From contig NZ_CP011774.1 in assembly GCF_001412535.1 (NCBI RefSeq), positions 2,971,501 through 3,035,500 of the forward strand: DNA of 64,000 bases, in the 5' to 3' direction. How positions within the stretch are numbered: the stretch's first letter is position 1; the number at the start of each line of letters is the position of its first letter. The position numbers and the translations under genes were made by a program. The notes beneath the pieces were generated by a model. It was given only the letters and a program-made list of their open reading frames with translations. It was not told the DNA's origin and ran no database searches. The stretch comes from Limnohabitans sp. 63ED37-2 (GTDB lineage Bacteria; Pseudomonadota; Gammaproteobacteria; Burkholderiales; Burkholderiaceae_C). This document shows positions 51,653 to 58,970 of this stretch, piece by piece.

Positions 51653-51698
51653 CCGATCAGGCCGCTGTTTGTAAGCCGCTTGCACGGATCGGGTTTTT
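51653..51698 (+). terminator. Possible terminator after the senB-selD-cupin-HAD run
   Basis: CCGATC and GATCGG form a 6-bp stem enclosing a 28-base loop with some internal pairing, followed by GTTTTTA. The loop is long for an intrinsic terminator, so support is modest. Confidence 0.35.
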
Positions 51699-51737
51699 AG
51701 AATGGCATTTGCTTGAACTGCCCATTTTGAAGCCCGT

Positions 51738-52490
51738 ATGAACTCCCCATCTGCCTCGTCTTTGGCCCCCCTGCTGGCACCCCACGGCGTTTTGCGCGTG
51801 GCCATCAACCTGGGCAACCCGGTGCTTGCCGGGCTCGATGCGGCGGGTGAGCCCTCGGGCATCTCTGCCGATTTGTCTCGCCTCTTGGCCGCACAGTTGG
51901 GTGTGGGCATTGAGTGGCGCATCTTCAAAAAGGCCGACGACTCGGTGCAATGTGTGCGATCTGACGAAGCCGACATCGGCTTTTTTGCCATCGATCCGGT
52001 GCGCGGTGAAGGTCTGCATTTTTCGCCGCCCTATGTGCAAATTGAGGGGGCTTACATGGTGCGTACCGACTCGCCGCTGCAAAACAACGACGAGGTGGAT
52101 CAGGCCAGCAACCGCGTGACGGTGGGCGCGGGCAGTGCCTACGATTTGTTCCTGACGCGCCACCTGAAACACGCCGCCATCGTGCGTGCGCCCAGCTCGC
52201 CTGCGGTGGTTGAGGTGTTCATGGACCAGCAGCTCGAAGTGGCCGCAGGTGTCAAGCAGCAACTGGAGGCCGATGCCCAGCGCCTGCCCGGCGTGCGTCT
52301 GTTGCCCGGCCGGTTCATGGTGATCCACCAGGCCATGGGCATGCCCGCCCAACGTGGCGCCCAGGCACGCGAGTACCTGAATGGGTTGGTGGAAGATGCC
52401 AAACAATCCGGTTGGGTGGCCGAGGCTTTCGTCCGCCACCAGATTCAGGGCGCCGCAGTGGCCCCACCGGGCTATCCCGCACAGGACTGA
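51738..52490 (+). CDS. Solute-binding-protein-fold (SBP_bac_3) protein without signal peptide
   Basis: The 250-residue protein matches the extracellular solute-binding protein family 3 fold: VLRVAINLGNPVLAG (about 18-32), DEADIGFFAIDPVRGEGLHF (about 77-96), PPYVQIEGAYMV and a late QSGWVAEAF. The fold begins within 15 residues of the start and no hydrophobic signal segment precedes it. It therefore looks cytoplasmic or non-classical. No permease genes are adjacent. Amino-acid binding or an enzyme related to cyclohexadienyl dehydratase are alternatives. Confidence 0.75.
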   Translation: MNSPSASSLAPLLAPHGVLRVAINLGNPVLAGLDAAGEPSGISADLSRLLAAQLGVGIEWRIFKKADDSVQCVRSDEADIGFFAIDPVRGEGLHFSPPYVQIEGAYMVRTDSPLQNNDEVDQASNRVTVGAGSAYDLFLTRHLKHAAIVRAPSSPAVVEVFMDQQLEVAAGVKQQLEADAQRLPGVRLLPGRFMVIHQAMGMPAQRGAQAREYLNGLVEDAKQSGWVAEAFVRHQIQGAAVAPPGYPAQD

Positions 52491-52548
52491 GGACCCCGAG
52501 GTCCGGTGATAAATTGGGCTTGAGTTTTTCAACCCCAGAGACACACCC

Positions 52549-53124
52549 ATGACCTCCAAAAAAACCGACCGCCTGCCCGAGATCCCCCGTGAACACATGA
52601 CCGACGCACAACGTGCGGCAGTGGACGAACTGGTCAGCGGGCCACGCGGCAAACTGACCGGACCATTCATTCCCCTGATGCGCAGCCCCGAGCTGATGCG
52701 CCGCCTGCAAAAAGTGGGCGAATACCTGCGCTATGACAACACCGTGGGTTTGCACAACTCGGAGTTCGCCGTGCTGGTGGTGGCACGCCACTGGTCGCAA
52801 CCGGTGGAGTGGCACATCCACAAACCGATTGCCATGAAAGCGGGCGTGAGCGAAGAGACCTGCAACGCGATTGCCGAAGGCCGCCGCCCGCCGAACATGA
52901 CGGCGCAAGAAACTGTGGTGTACGACTTCTTGCAAGAGCTGCTGCACAACCAGTCGGTGAGCGACGTGACCTGGGCGGCTGCGCAAAAGATGTTTGGCGA
53001 CCAGGGCGTGATCGACATGACGGCGCACTGCGGCTACTACAGCCTGCTGGCCATGGTCATGAACACCACGCGCCGTGACTTGCCGGACAACGCCGCGCCG
53101 GGCATTGCGCCCTTCCCTCACTGA
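52549..53124 (+). CDS. Carboxymuconolactone decarboxylase family protein
   Basis: The 191-residue helical protein belongs to the CMD/AhpD-like group. It has LVSGPRGKLTGPFIPLMRSP (about 28-47), EFAVLVVARHWSQPVEWHIH (about 69-88) and MTAHCGYYSLLAMVMN near the C-terminus. A CXXC peroxidatic pair as in AhpD is absent, so alkyl hydroperoxide reduction is unlikely. It ends about 30 bases before the convergent pcaJ gene, whose 3-oxoadipate pathway would suit a decarboxylase relative. The exact reaction is unknown. Confidence 0.82.
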   Translation: MTSKKTDRLPEIPREHMTDAQRAAVDELVSGPRGKLTGPFIPLMRSPELMRRLQKVGEYLRYDNTVGLHNSEFAVLVVARHWSQPVEWHIHKPIAMKAGVSEETCNAIAEGRRPPNMTAQETVVYDFLQELLHNQSVSDVTWAAAQKMFGDQGVIDMTAHCGYYSLLAMVMNTTRRDLPDNAAPGIAPFPH

Positions 53125-53154
53125 GGGTGAAGGGGCGAAGGGTGTGCCCTGCGG

Positions 53155-53799
53155 TCAAGCCGCCTTGAGTGGCAGCCCGATCAGCGCCGACAACGCTTCA
53201 AGCCCGAGGCCGTCGACCGTGTCAATGACAACCAAACCTTGTGGTGTGCACGCCAGCGTGGCCAGGTCGGTGTAGACACGTTTGACACAGCCAATGCCGG
53301 TCAGCGGATAGCTGCAGGTCTGCACCAGTTTGCTTTGGCCTTGCTTGGTCAACAGATCCATCATCACCCAGGTTTGTTTGGCGCCAATGGCCAGGTCCAT
53401 GGCGCCGCCCACCGCCGGAATGGCCCCGGGCTCACCCGTGTGCCAGTTGGCCAGATCCCCCGTGGCGCTGACCTGAAACGCGCCCAGCACGCAGATGTCC
53501 AGGTGCCCGCCGCGCATCATGGCGAAGCTGTCGGCGTGGTGAAAAAATGCGCCGCCGGGCAGCAGGGTCACGGGCTGTTTGCCTGCATTGATCAGGTCGT
53601 AGTCCTCCAGCCCTTTGGCGGGTGCCGGGCCCATGCCCAGGATGCCGTTTTCGCTGTGCAAAAGCACCTCGCGGCTGGCCGGAATGTGGTTAGCCACCAA
53701 GGTGGGCTGGCCGATGCCCAGGTTGACGGTGGCGCCTTCGGGGATGTCTTGCGCCACGCGGGCGGCCAACTCGTCTTTGCTGCGCCTTGTGTAGCTCAT
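53155..53799 (-). CDS. pcaJ: 3-oxoadipate (or 3-oxoacid) CoA-transferase subunit B
   Basis: The 214-residue beta subunit has the catalytic glutamate in LLHSENGILGMGP (about 46-58), the N-terminal VNLGIGQPTLVANHIP (about 25-40) and YPLTGIGCVKRVYTDLA (about 168-184). It transfers CoA from succinyl-CoA to 3-oxoadipate, the penultimate step of the protocatechuate/catechol pathway; acetoacetate transferases are close relatives. It overlaps the subunit A stop by four bases. Confidence 0.9.
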   Translation of the reverse strand: MSYTRRSKDELAARVAQDIPEGATVNLGIGQPTLVANHIPASREVLLHSENGILGMGPAPAKGLEDYDLINAGKQPVTLLPGGAFFHHADSFAMMRGGHLDICVLGAFQVSATGDLANWHTGEPGAIPAVGGAMDLAIGAKQTWVMMDLLTKQGQSKLVQTCSYPLTGIGCVKRVYTDLATLACTPQGLVVIDTVDGLGLEALSALIGLPLKAA

Positions 53800-54506
53800 G
53801 CCTTGATGCCTCCGGCCTGCGTGGCCACACGGTCGATTTTGACGACCGCCTGCACAAAAATACCGGGCGTCACCACCGTCTCAGGGTCCAGCTCGCCCAA
53901 GGCCACTTGCTCGTGCACCGTGGCCACGGTTTTGCGCGCCGCCATGGCCATGATGGGCCCAAAGTTGCGTGCTGCCTTGCGGTACGTCAGGTTGCCCCAG
54001 CGGTCACCCCGCTCGGCCTTGATGAGGGCCAAGTCGGCATGGATGGGTGTTTCGTACACGTACATGCGGCCATCGATTTCGCGGGTTTCCTTGGGCGTGC
54101 CATCGGCGTGTTTGGCCAACTCGGTGCCGAAGCCCGTGGGCGTGAAAAAGCCACCAATGCCCGCACCAGCGGCCCGAATGCGTTCGGCCAAATTGCCTTG
54201 CGGCACCAGCTCGAGCTCGACCTGTCCCGAGCGGTACAGGCCGTCAAACACATACGAGTCGGTTTGCCGGGGAAAGCTGCAAATGACCTTGCGCACCCGG
54301 CCCACCTTGAGCAAAGCCGCCAGGCCGTGCTCGGCATTGCCTGCGTTGTTGTTGACCAGGGTCAGGTCGCGTGCGCCTTGTGCCAACAGGCCCTCGATCA
54401 ACTCGTCGGGAATGCCTGCGGTGCCAAAGCCACCAATCATGACGGTGGCCCCATCGGCCGTGCCCGCCAGCGCCTCGGCGACGGATGAAACGAACTTGTT
54501 GATCAT
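53796..54506 (-). CDS. pcaI: 3-oxoadipate (or 3-oxoacid) CoA-transferase subunit A
   Basis: The 236-residue alpha subunit starts MINKFVSSVAEALAG. It has the CoA-binding glycine loop MIGGFGTAGIPDELI (about 23-37), NNNAGNAEHGLAALL (about 52-66) and GGFFTPTGFGTELA. It pairs with the overlapping subunit B gene. No other pca genes flank it, so the pathway genes are scattered or the pair serves ketone-body use (ScoAB). Confidence 0.9.
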   Translation of the reverse strand: MINKFVSSVAEALAGTADGATVMIGGFGTAGIPDELIEGLLAQGARDLTLVNNNAGNAEHGLAALLKVGRVRKVICSFPRQTDSYVFDGLYRSGQVELELVPQGNLAERIRAAGAGIGGFFTPTGFGTELAKHADGTPKETREIDGRMYVYETPIHADLALIKAERGDRWGNLTYRKAARNFGPIMAMAARKTVATVHEQVALGELDPETVVTPGIFVQAVVKIDRVATQAGGIKA

Positions 54507-54831
54507 TTATGCAGTGTCTCTTTTGTCATCCTTCACAGCTTACATTGAGTTCAAAAACCCTGAACAGGGCAGATACCTACCTTGCCGCCAGGGAGCACCT
54601 CTAAGTGGAGCAAGTTGGATGAGCCTGTTTTGGGATCACATCGTTCAACCCGATTCACAGATCTTTATTTATGTACTAAGGTTCTCATTAATTTGAATAA
54701 ATATCGGGAGGGTGATTCACATGAGCACGACCATCTCACTGGAGCCTGCGCGGGTAAAAGCCAGACAACAAATCGTTGGCTTGGTTGACAAAAAATCATA
54801 TACTCCTAGGTTCGTCAACCAAGGAGCCGCC
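54507..54831. other. Intergenic region between pcaI and the XRE-ImmA gene
   Basis: This 325-base stretch is AT-richer than its neighbours, mainly at 54640-54710. It holds the pcaI promoter region and the promoter/operator listed separately. An ATG at 54721, in frame with the XRE gene, has a strong GGGAGG nine bases upstream, so a longer product may be made. I see no RNA gene. Confidence 0.5.
54776..54822 (+). promoter_or_regulatory. Promoter and operator dyad of the XRE-ImmA/PIN operon
   Basis: TTGGCT (54776-54781) and TATACT (54799-54804) are spaced by 17 bases. A perfect 9-bp inverted repeat, ttggttgac (54781-54789) and gtcaaccaa (54814-54822), brackets the -10 box. This geometry fits autorepression by the XRE domain. 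The leader would be about 20 bases and contains AAGGAG. Confidence 0.6.
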
Positions 54832-55887
54832 ATGATTCACCACCGAATCCACCGCGCACGCATGCTCAGAGGCTTGAGCCTTGAGGCTTTGGCCCACAGC
54901 CTGGGAGACATCAGCAAACAGGCCCTGAACAAGTTCGAAAAAGGCGATTCCAAGCCCAACTCGACCCGCATCTTGCAGCTGGCCAAAGCGCTCAACGTCA
55001 AGCCCGAATACTTCTTCCGATCCGACGCCATTCAACTGGCGCCACTCGAATTTCGCAAGCTGTCCAAAATGTCGCAAGCCCGGCAGGCTTCTGTGCGCGA
55101 AAAAATGCACGACCACCTGGAACGTTACGAAGCACTGGAACGTTGCTTTGACGCGGAAACCACTGTTCAGGTCTTGCCAGCCCAATCACTGGCTGTTGGC
55201 AGCGTGCAAGAAGCCGAACTGGCAGCGCAACGACTGCGCGAGCAACTGCACATTGGCCACGATGCCATTGCCCACCTGACCGAACTGCTGGAAGACAACG
55301 GCATCAAAGTGGCACTGCTGGATGGCCCCGATGACTTTGACGGCGCATGCGCTGCGACCCATGACAACCAGCATGTGCTGATTGCGCTGAACTGCCAACG
55401 CCCCGGCGAGCGCATGCGCTTTACTGCTGCACACGAACTAGGCCACTGGGTCATGGCCCTGCCCGAAGACATGAGCGAAAAAGACAAAGAAACCTGCTGC
55501 CACCGGTTTGCAGGCGCTTTCTTGTATCCACAAAGTCGTGTGCTGCAAGACTTTGGCAGCCACCAACGCTCCCGGGTTTATTCGGCAGAGCTGCTGAATG
55601 CCAAGCGCCGTTACGGTGTCTCCATGCAAGTGGCGCTGCGCCGCCTCAAAGACCTCAGCCTGCTCACCGATCCGGGCTACATGAGCGCCATGATTGAGTT
55701 CAGCCGCAAGGGTTGGCGCAAAGTGGAACCCGAAATATTGGCCTGCGAACATCCACGTCGGTTTGAATCTTTGGTCTATCGCGGTTTGGCCGAAGACCTC
55801 TTTACCCCCTCTCGCGCTGCCGAGTTTTTGCAGTGCAGCCTTGACGAGCTAGACCCCAAACTTGATCGGTTGCCAGCACTCGCATGA
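54832..55887 (+). CDS. XRE-family regulator fused to ImmA/IrrE metallopeptidase
   Basis: The 351-residue protein begins with an XRE HTH (ARMLRGLSLEALAHSLGDIS, about 9-28; FEKGDSKPN) and carries a COG2856-type metallopeptidase domain with the zinc motif HELGHW (His201, Glu202, His205). ImmA/IrrE peptidases cleave a partner repressor when induced. AAGGAG directly precedes the ATG 54832. An in-frame ATG at 54721 with its own ribosome site could add 37 residues. It overlaps the following PIN gene by four bases, forming a toxin-antitoxin-like operon. Confidence 0.87.
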   Translation: MIHHRIHRARMLRGLSLEALAHSLGDISKQALNKFEKGDSKPNSTRILQLAKALNVKPEYFFRSDAIQLAPLEFRKLSKMSQARQASVREKMHDHLERYEALERCFDAETTVQVLPAQSLAVGSVQEAELAAQRLREQLHIGHDAIAHLTELLEDNGIKVALLDGPDDFDGACAATHDNQHVLIALNCQRPGERMRFTAAHELGHWVMALPEDMSEKDKETCCHRFAGAFLYPQSRVLQDFGSHQRSRVYSAELLNAKRRYGVSMQVALRRLKDLSLLTDPGYMSAMIEFSRKGWRKVEPEILACEHPRRFESLVYRGLAEDLFTPSRAAEFLQCSLDELDPKLDRLPALA

Positions 55888-56375
55888 CACAGCAGGTCTA
55901 CATCAGCGACACCAACATCTGGATTGACTTCCGCAATGCGGGATTGCTGGATGCGCTGTTTAGCCTGCCCTTCAAGCTGTGTTGCACCGACTTTGTATTG
56001 AATGAACTGAAAGACTTTGACACCAAGCACCTGCTTGCACGGGGCTTGGTCGTTGAAACCTTAGATGCTGCAGCCACCGCCACACTGTTTGACCTGATGC
56101 AAGCGCATAACAACAGCTCATTGGCTGATGTGTCTTGCTACCAACTGGCCCACCAAACCAAACATCCGTTGCTCACGGGTGATAGGCGCTTGCGCAAGCA
56201 GGCCAAAACTGATGGCCTGAAAGTACACGGAGCGCTTTGGCTTTTGGATCAATTGATTGCTCACCAAACCATCAAGACCAAAGAAGCCGCCAAGGGCTTG
56301 CAAAGCATGCTGACCTCTGGTGCACGGCTTCCGGAAGCTGACTGCCAAAAGCGGCTGACTTTATGGGCAGCCTGA
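55884..56375 (+). CDS. PIN-like nuclease, partner of the XRE-ImmA protein
   Basis: The 163-residue protein opens with the PIN strand VYISDTNIWIDFRNAGLLD (first Asp about residue 9). FVLNELKDFD (about 37-46) gives the second acidic site, and LADVSCYQLAHQTKHPLLTGDRRLRKQA (here: HPLLTGDRRLRKQA, about 96-109) the third. A short C-terminal extension follows. Four-base overlap with the upstream gene shows co-translation. The likely role is an RNase toxin held in check by the XRE-ImmA protein. Confidence 0.85.
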   Translation: MTQQVYISDTNIWIDFRNAGLLDALFSLPFKLCCTDFVLNELKDFDTKHLLARGLVVETLDAAATATLFDLMQAHNNSSLADVSCYQLAHQTKHPLLTGDRRLRKQAKTDGLKVHGALWLLDQLIAHQTIKTKEAAKGLQSMLTSGARLPEADCQKRLTLWAA

Positions 56376-56378
56376 GCT

Positions 56379-57473
56379 TTAGCCGCCCCACCCCGCAAAC
56401 ACCGTCTTCAACCGCTCCACCGTATGCCGCCACTTGGCGGCGCGGGGTTGGCAGACGGTGTTTTGGTTTCCGAACAGACCGACCTCGTTGAAGGCGTGGG
56501 CGGCGTCTACGGCGTGGAGCCACTTCACACGGACAAAATACTCGGCCTGCTCAGGGTCGTCGGCAGTGGCGCTGTAAAGCGGGCCGTGTTGCAGCACGTC
56601 TAGCGCGAGGCGGTCGCCCTCGGGTGTGACCACCGTGAAGTCTTTGGCGGACTGCACAGATTCGGTCACCTCGCCCACACCCACAAAACCCGTTTGCGGA
56701 ATCTTGACCCACACGCGGTCACCAGGCGACAAGAGCTTGAGCGTTTGGCTGTACCAAGTGCCACCACCGCCGCTGATGTAGCCATAGCGCCGCGCGTCTT
56801 CCCAGCTGCGGTGCTCGTTGGAGCCAAACGACACATAGAACTCACCATTCCACGGCTCTTTGGCCTCGCCCTTGGCTGTGTTGGTGGCTGCTGCGTTGGC
56901 TTGGGTTTCGCCGGGGTCGATCATCCAGGCGCGGCTGAGCAGCTGCTGGCCGCCATGCTCAAACACCTTGAAGAACACCACGTTGATGGCAATGTCGCGG
57001 GCGTTGAGATACGCCACGATGCGCTCGGTGGATGGGTCCAGCTCGCTGGCCACGATGATGATCTGGTGCGAGTGGTTGAGCGTGTCTTCGTCCAACACCA
57101 GGCCAAAGCGCTTTTGAAAATCGGCCTGCAAACTGCCGCCCTTGGAAAAGCGCTGGTAAATCTGCACGATGCGATCGGCCGTCAGGTCCACCACCCAAGA
57201 GGCATAGTCCAGCGCTTGCGCCACGATTTCGCGGGGCGTGCGGTCGCGCTTGAGTTCGATCAGCACCAGCGAACCATCGGGCGCGATCGCCAGCAGGTCA
57301 ATTCGCCCACCGTGCGAGGTGACTTCTTGCTGGCCGATCAGCATCCATTCGCTGGAAAGGATGCGCGGCTCGCGCACGATCATGGATTCGAGCAACTGCT
57401 CGCTGGCGAGCTTGGCGGCGGGCAAGATGGCAGGCTTGTCGGCGACTTGCCAGATGGCGTGTTGGATGGGCAT
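56379..57473 (-). CDS. PD-(D/E)XK (NucS/DUF91-like) nuclease with C-terminal EVE/PUA-like domain
   Basis: The 364-residue protein has an N-terminal nuclease domain: GGRIDLLAI (Asp about 59) and LVLIELKRDRTPRE (Glu about 73, Lys about 75) form the PD-(D/E)XK core. A linker follows, then a domain at about 215-300 (EHRSWEDARRYGYISGGGG, then SPGDRVWVKIPQTGFVGVGEV) that looks like an EVE/PUA/ASCH base-recognition fold. Such fusions are typical of modification-dependent restriction. It is the last gene of the hsd operon, five bases after the HEPN-like gene. Confidence 0.75.
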   Translation of the reverse strand: MPIQHAIWQVADKPAILPAAKLASEQLLESMIVREPRILSSEWMLIGQQEVTSHGGRIDLLAIAPDGSLVLIELKRDRTPREIVAQALDYASWVVDLTADRIVQIYQRFSKGGSLQADFQKRFGLVLDEDTLNHSHQIIIVASELDPSTERIVAYLNARDIAINVVFFKVFEHGGQQLLSRAWMIDPGETQANAAATNTAKGEAKEPWNGEFYVSFGSNEHRSWEDARRYGYISGGGGTWYSQTLKLLSPGDRVWVKIPQTGFVGVGEVTESVQSAKDFTVVTPEGDRLALDVLQHGPLYSATADDPEQAEYFVRVKWLHAVDAAHAFNEVGLFGNQNTVCQPRAAKWRHTVERLKTVFAGWGG

Positions 57474-57478
57474 ATGGA

Positions 57479-58063
57479 CTACTTACTCAAATCACAAACA
57501 AAGCTGTTTCCAAATCGCCCAAGAGAGGCGCCACCAAAATAGCCGTTCCCAACATTGAATAGCCGAGGCATTTGTAAATTTCCACCTGTTTTTGCTTCTT
57601 CTTCATAAAGATGCAAAGCGGCTACAAAAAGTCCGCCCATGGCATTCAGACAATTTTTAAGAGTTGCGCGCTGAAAATCCCGATCACGATGATGCTTAAC
57701 TTTGTTGTGATCAGACCACCAAACCGGAGGCGTGCCTTCTGCCCAATGAATCCATGGCTGATGCTTAATTCCATATCGAGGTAGCTGAACTTCGAAGCCA
57801 ATAAATTTAGGATGTTTGGATGAAATTTCTGGGTAGTAAGCATTGACAGTGGAGGCCGTAGTTGATGGATCTTGCTTTTTCACAAGAAGCTTTAAAACCA
57901 CATCTACTTCAGCGCATGCATTCAATAAGAGCCTCGCGATCTCAATTGAATAGGCGTCATCATTTCCACTCAAGTCCACATAGCGTGACAGACGTTCAAG
58001 GTCCTCCTCCAACGCCAAGAAATAATTCCAATGCCCAAGAGACGTGGCTCGGTGAATTGTCAT
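57479..58063 (-). CDS. HEPN-like helical protein of the hsd operon
   Basis: This 194-residue protein is not firmly recognised. It is mainly helical, with IARLLLNACAEVDVVLKLLV (about 43-62) and a conserved-looking PPVWWSDHNKVKHHRDRDF followed by LKNCLNAMGGLFVAALHLY. That arrangement resembles uncharacterised HEPN proteins. An RX4H (RYGIKH) occurs mid-protein, though its position does not prove a HEPN RNase site. Codon use looks less GC-rich than the neighbours. ATG 58063 is chosen; the longer frame overlaps the upstream gene. It lies 10 bases after the Mrr-like gene. Confidence 0.6.
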   Translation of the reverse strand: MTIHRATSLGHWNYFLALEEDLERLSRYVDLSGNDDAYSIEIARLLLNACAEVDVVLKLLVKKQDPSTTASTVNAYYPEISSKHPKFIGFEVQLPRYGIKHQPWIHWAEGTPPVWWSDHNKVKHHRDRDFQRATLKNCLNAMGGLFVAALHLYEEEAKTGGNLQMPRLFNVGNGYFGGASLGRFGNSFVCDLSK

Positions 58064-58073
58064 GCTGCAACAC

Positions 58074-58970
58074 CTATCGTTTCGAAGAAAACAAATCGCT
58101 AACCCTGGCAAATGCCTGTCCAGTTTCCGCCATGCGACGTGCCTTGACAGACAGCACGTGGTTGAGGGGCAACTCACGCTCAAGGCAATCAGCGATATCT
58201 CGGCCATCCATACAAAGGACACGCTTGCCTCGCCCAAACGCTATAAGTCCTTCATCAGAGAAACCGCTGTCACTCACAAACAGGCCACGGGTCCAAGCTG
58301 CCTTTTGTTCAACCTTGCCGTGGAATGTGTGCAGTTCTGCAACGCCAATTTTTTGAGCGTGCCATTTGGCTTCCATCAAGTAGGTGTGGCCTTCAAGCTG
58401 AAAGCTCCCGTCGATTTGTTCGCCATGCAGGCTGAATGGCTCACGGGCTGATAAGCCGAACGCATCAAATAGTTTTTTGAGAAAGGCTTCAAACGCGAAA
58501 CCACGGGCATGGGGTGGCAGTGATGCGATTTGAAGTAACTCTGCTTTGAGCAACTGAAACTTTGGTCGATCAGTCGCAGGGGTTGGTTGATGTGCCGATT
58601 GAGTACTGACCGTCTGCCCTGCCAGCTTATTGATCAGACCTAAAAACCGTCCTTCAGCATTAGGCACTGCTTCGCTTTGCCCGCGTCGTTGGCGAACCGC
58701 CTCGCGGTATTCCCACAGTGCTTGCAAAGTACGGATGAGCAGTGGCTTGTCAACCACGCGAAGAAAGCAGCGCAGGCGCTTGGCTTTGGAGCGGCCATCT
58801 ACTGCATATGCAGGGTCATCAATGTCAACATTCAGTTCTTCGGTAAAGAAGATGGCAAATGTTCGATCAGAAAAGTCTAAAACATAGCCAGAACCCATAT
58901 CGAACAACTCTTCAATCAACAGCATGTCTACGCTGCGGATATGCGAGTTCACAGGGACAATCATTCTCAA
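58074..58970 (-). CDS. Mrr-like type IV restriction endonuclease
   Basis: The 298-residue protein has an N-terminal domain with FTEELNVDIDDPAYAVDGRS and a C-terminal PD-(D/E)XK nuclease of the Mrr_cat class: RGFAFEAFLKKLFDAFGL (Glu), GEQIDGSFQLEG (Asp) and YLMEAKWH (Glu-x-Lys), at about residues 150-205. Mrr enzymes cut methylated DNA. It overlaps the hsdS stop by four bases, so it is translated with the type I system. Confidence 0.82.
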   Translation of the reverse strand: MRMIVPVNSHIRSVDMLLIEELFDMGSGYVLDFSDRTFAIFFTEELNVDIDDPAYAVDGRSKAKRLRCFLRVVDKPLLIRTLQALWEYREAVRQRRGQSEAVPNAEGRFLGLINKLAGQTVSTQSAHQPTPATDRPKFQLLKAELLQIASLPPHARGFAFEAFLKKLFDAFGLSAREPFSLHGEQIDGSFQLEGHTYLMEAKWHAQKIGVAELHTFHGKVEQKAAWTRGLFVSDSGFSDEGLIAFGRGKRVLCMDGRDIADCLERELPLNHVLSVKARRMAETGQAFARVSDLFSSKR

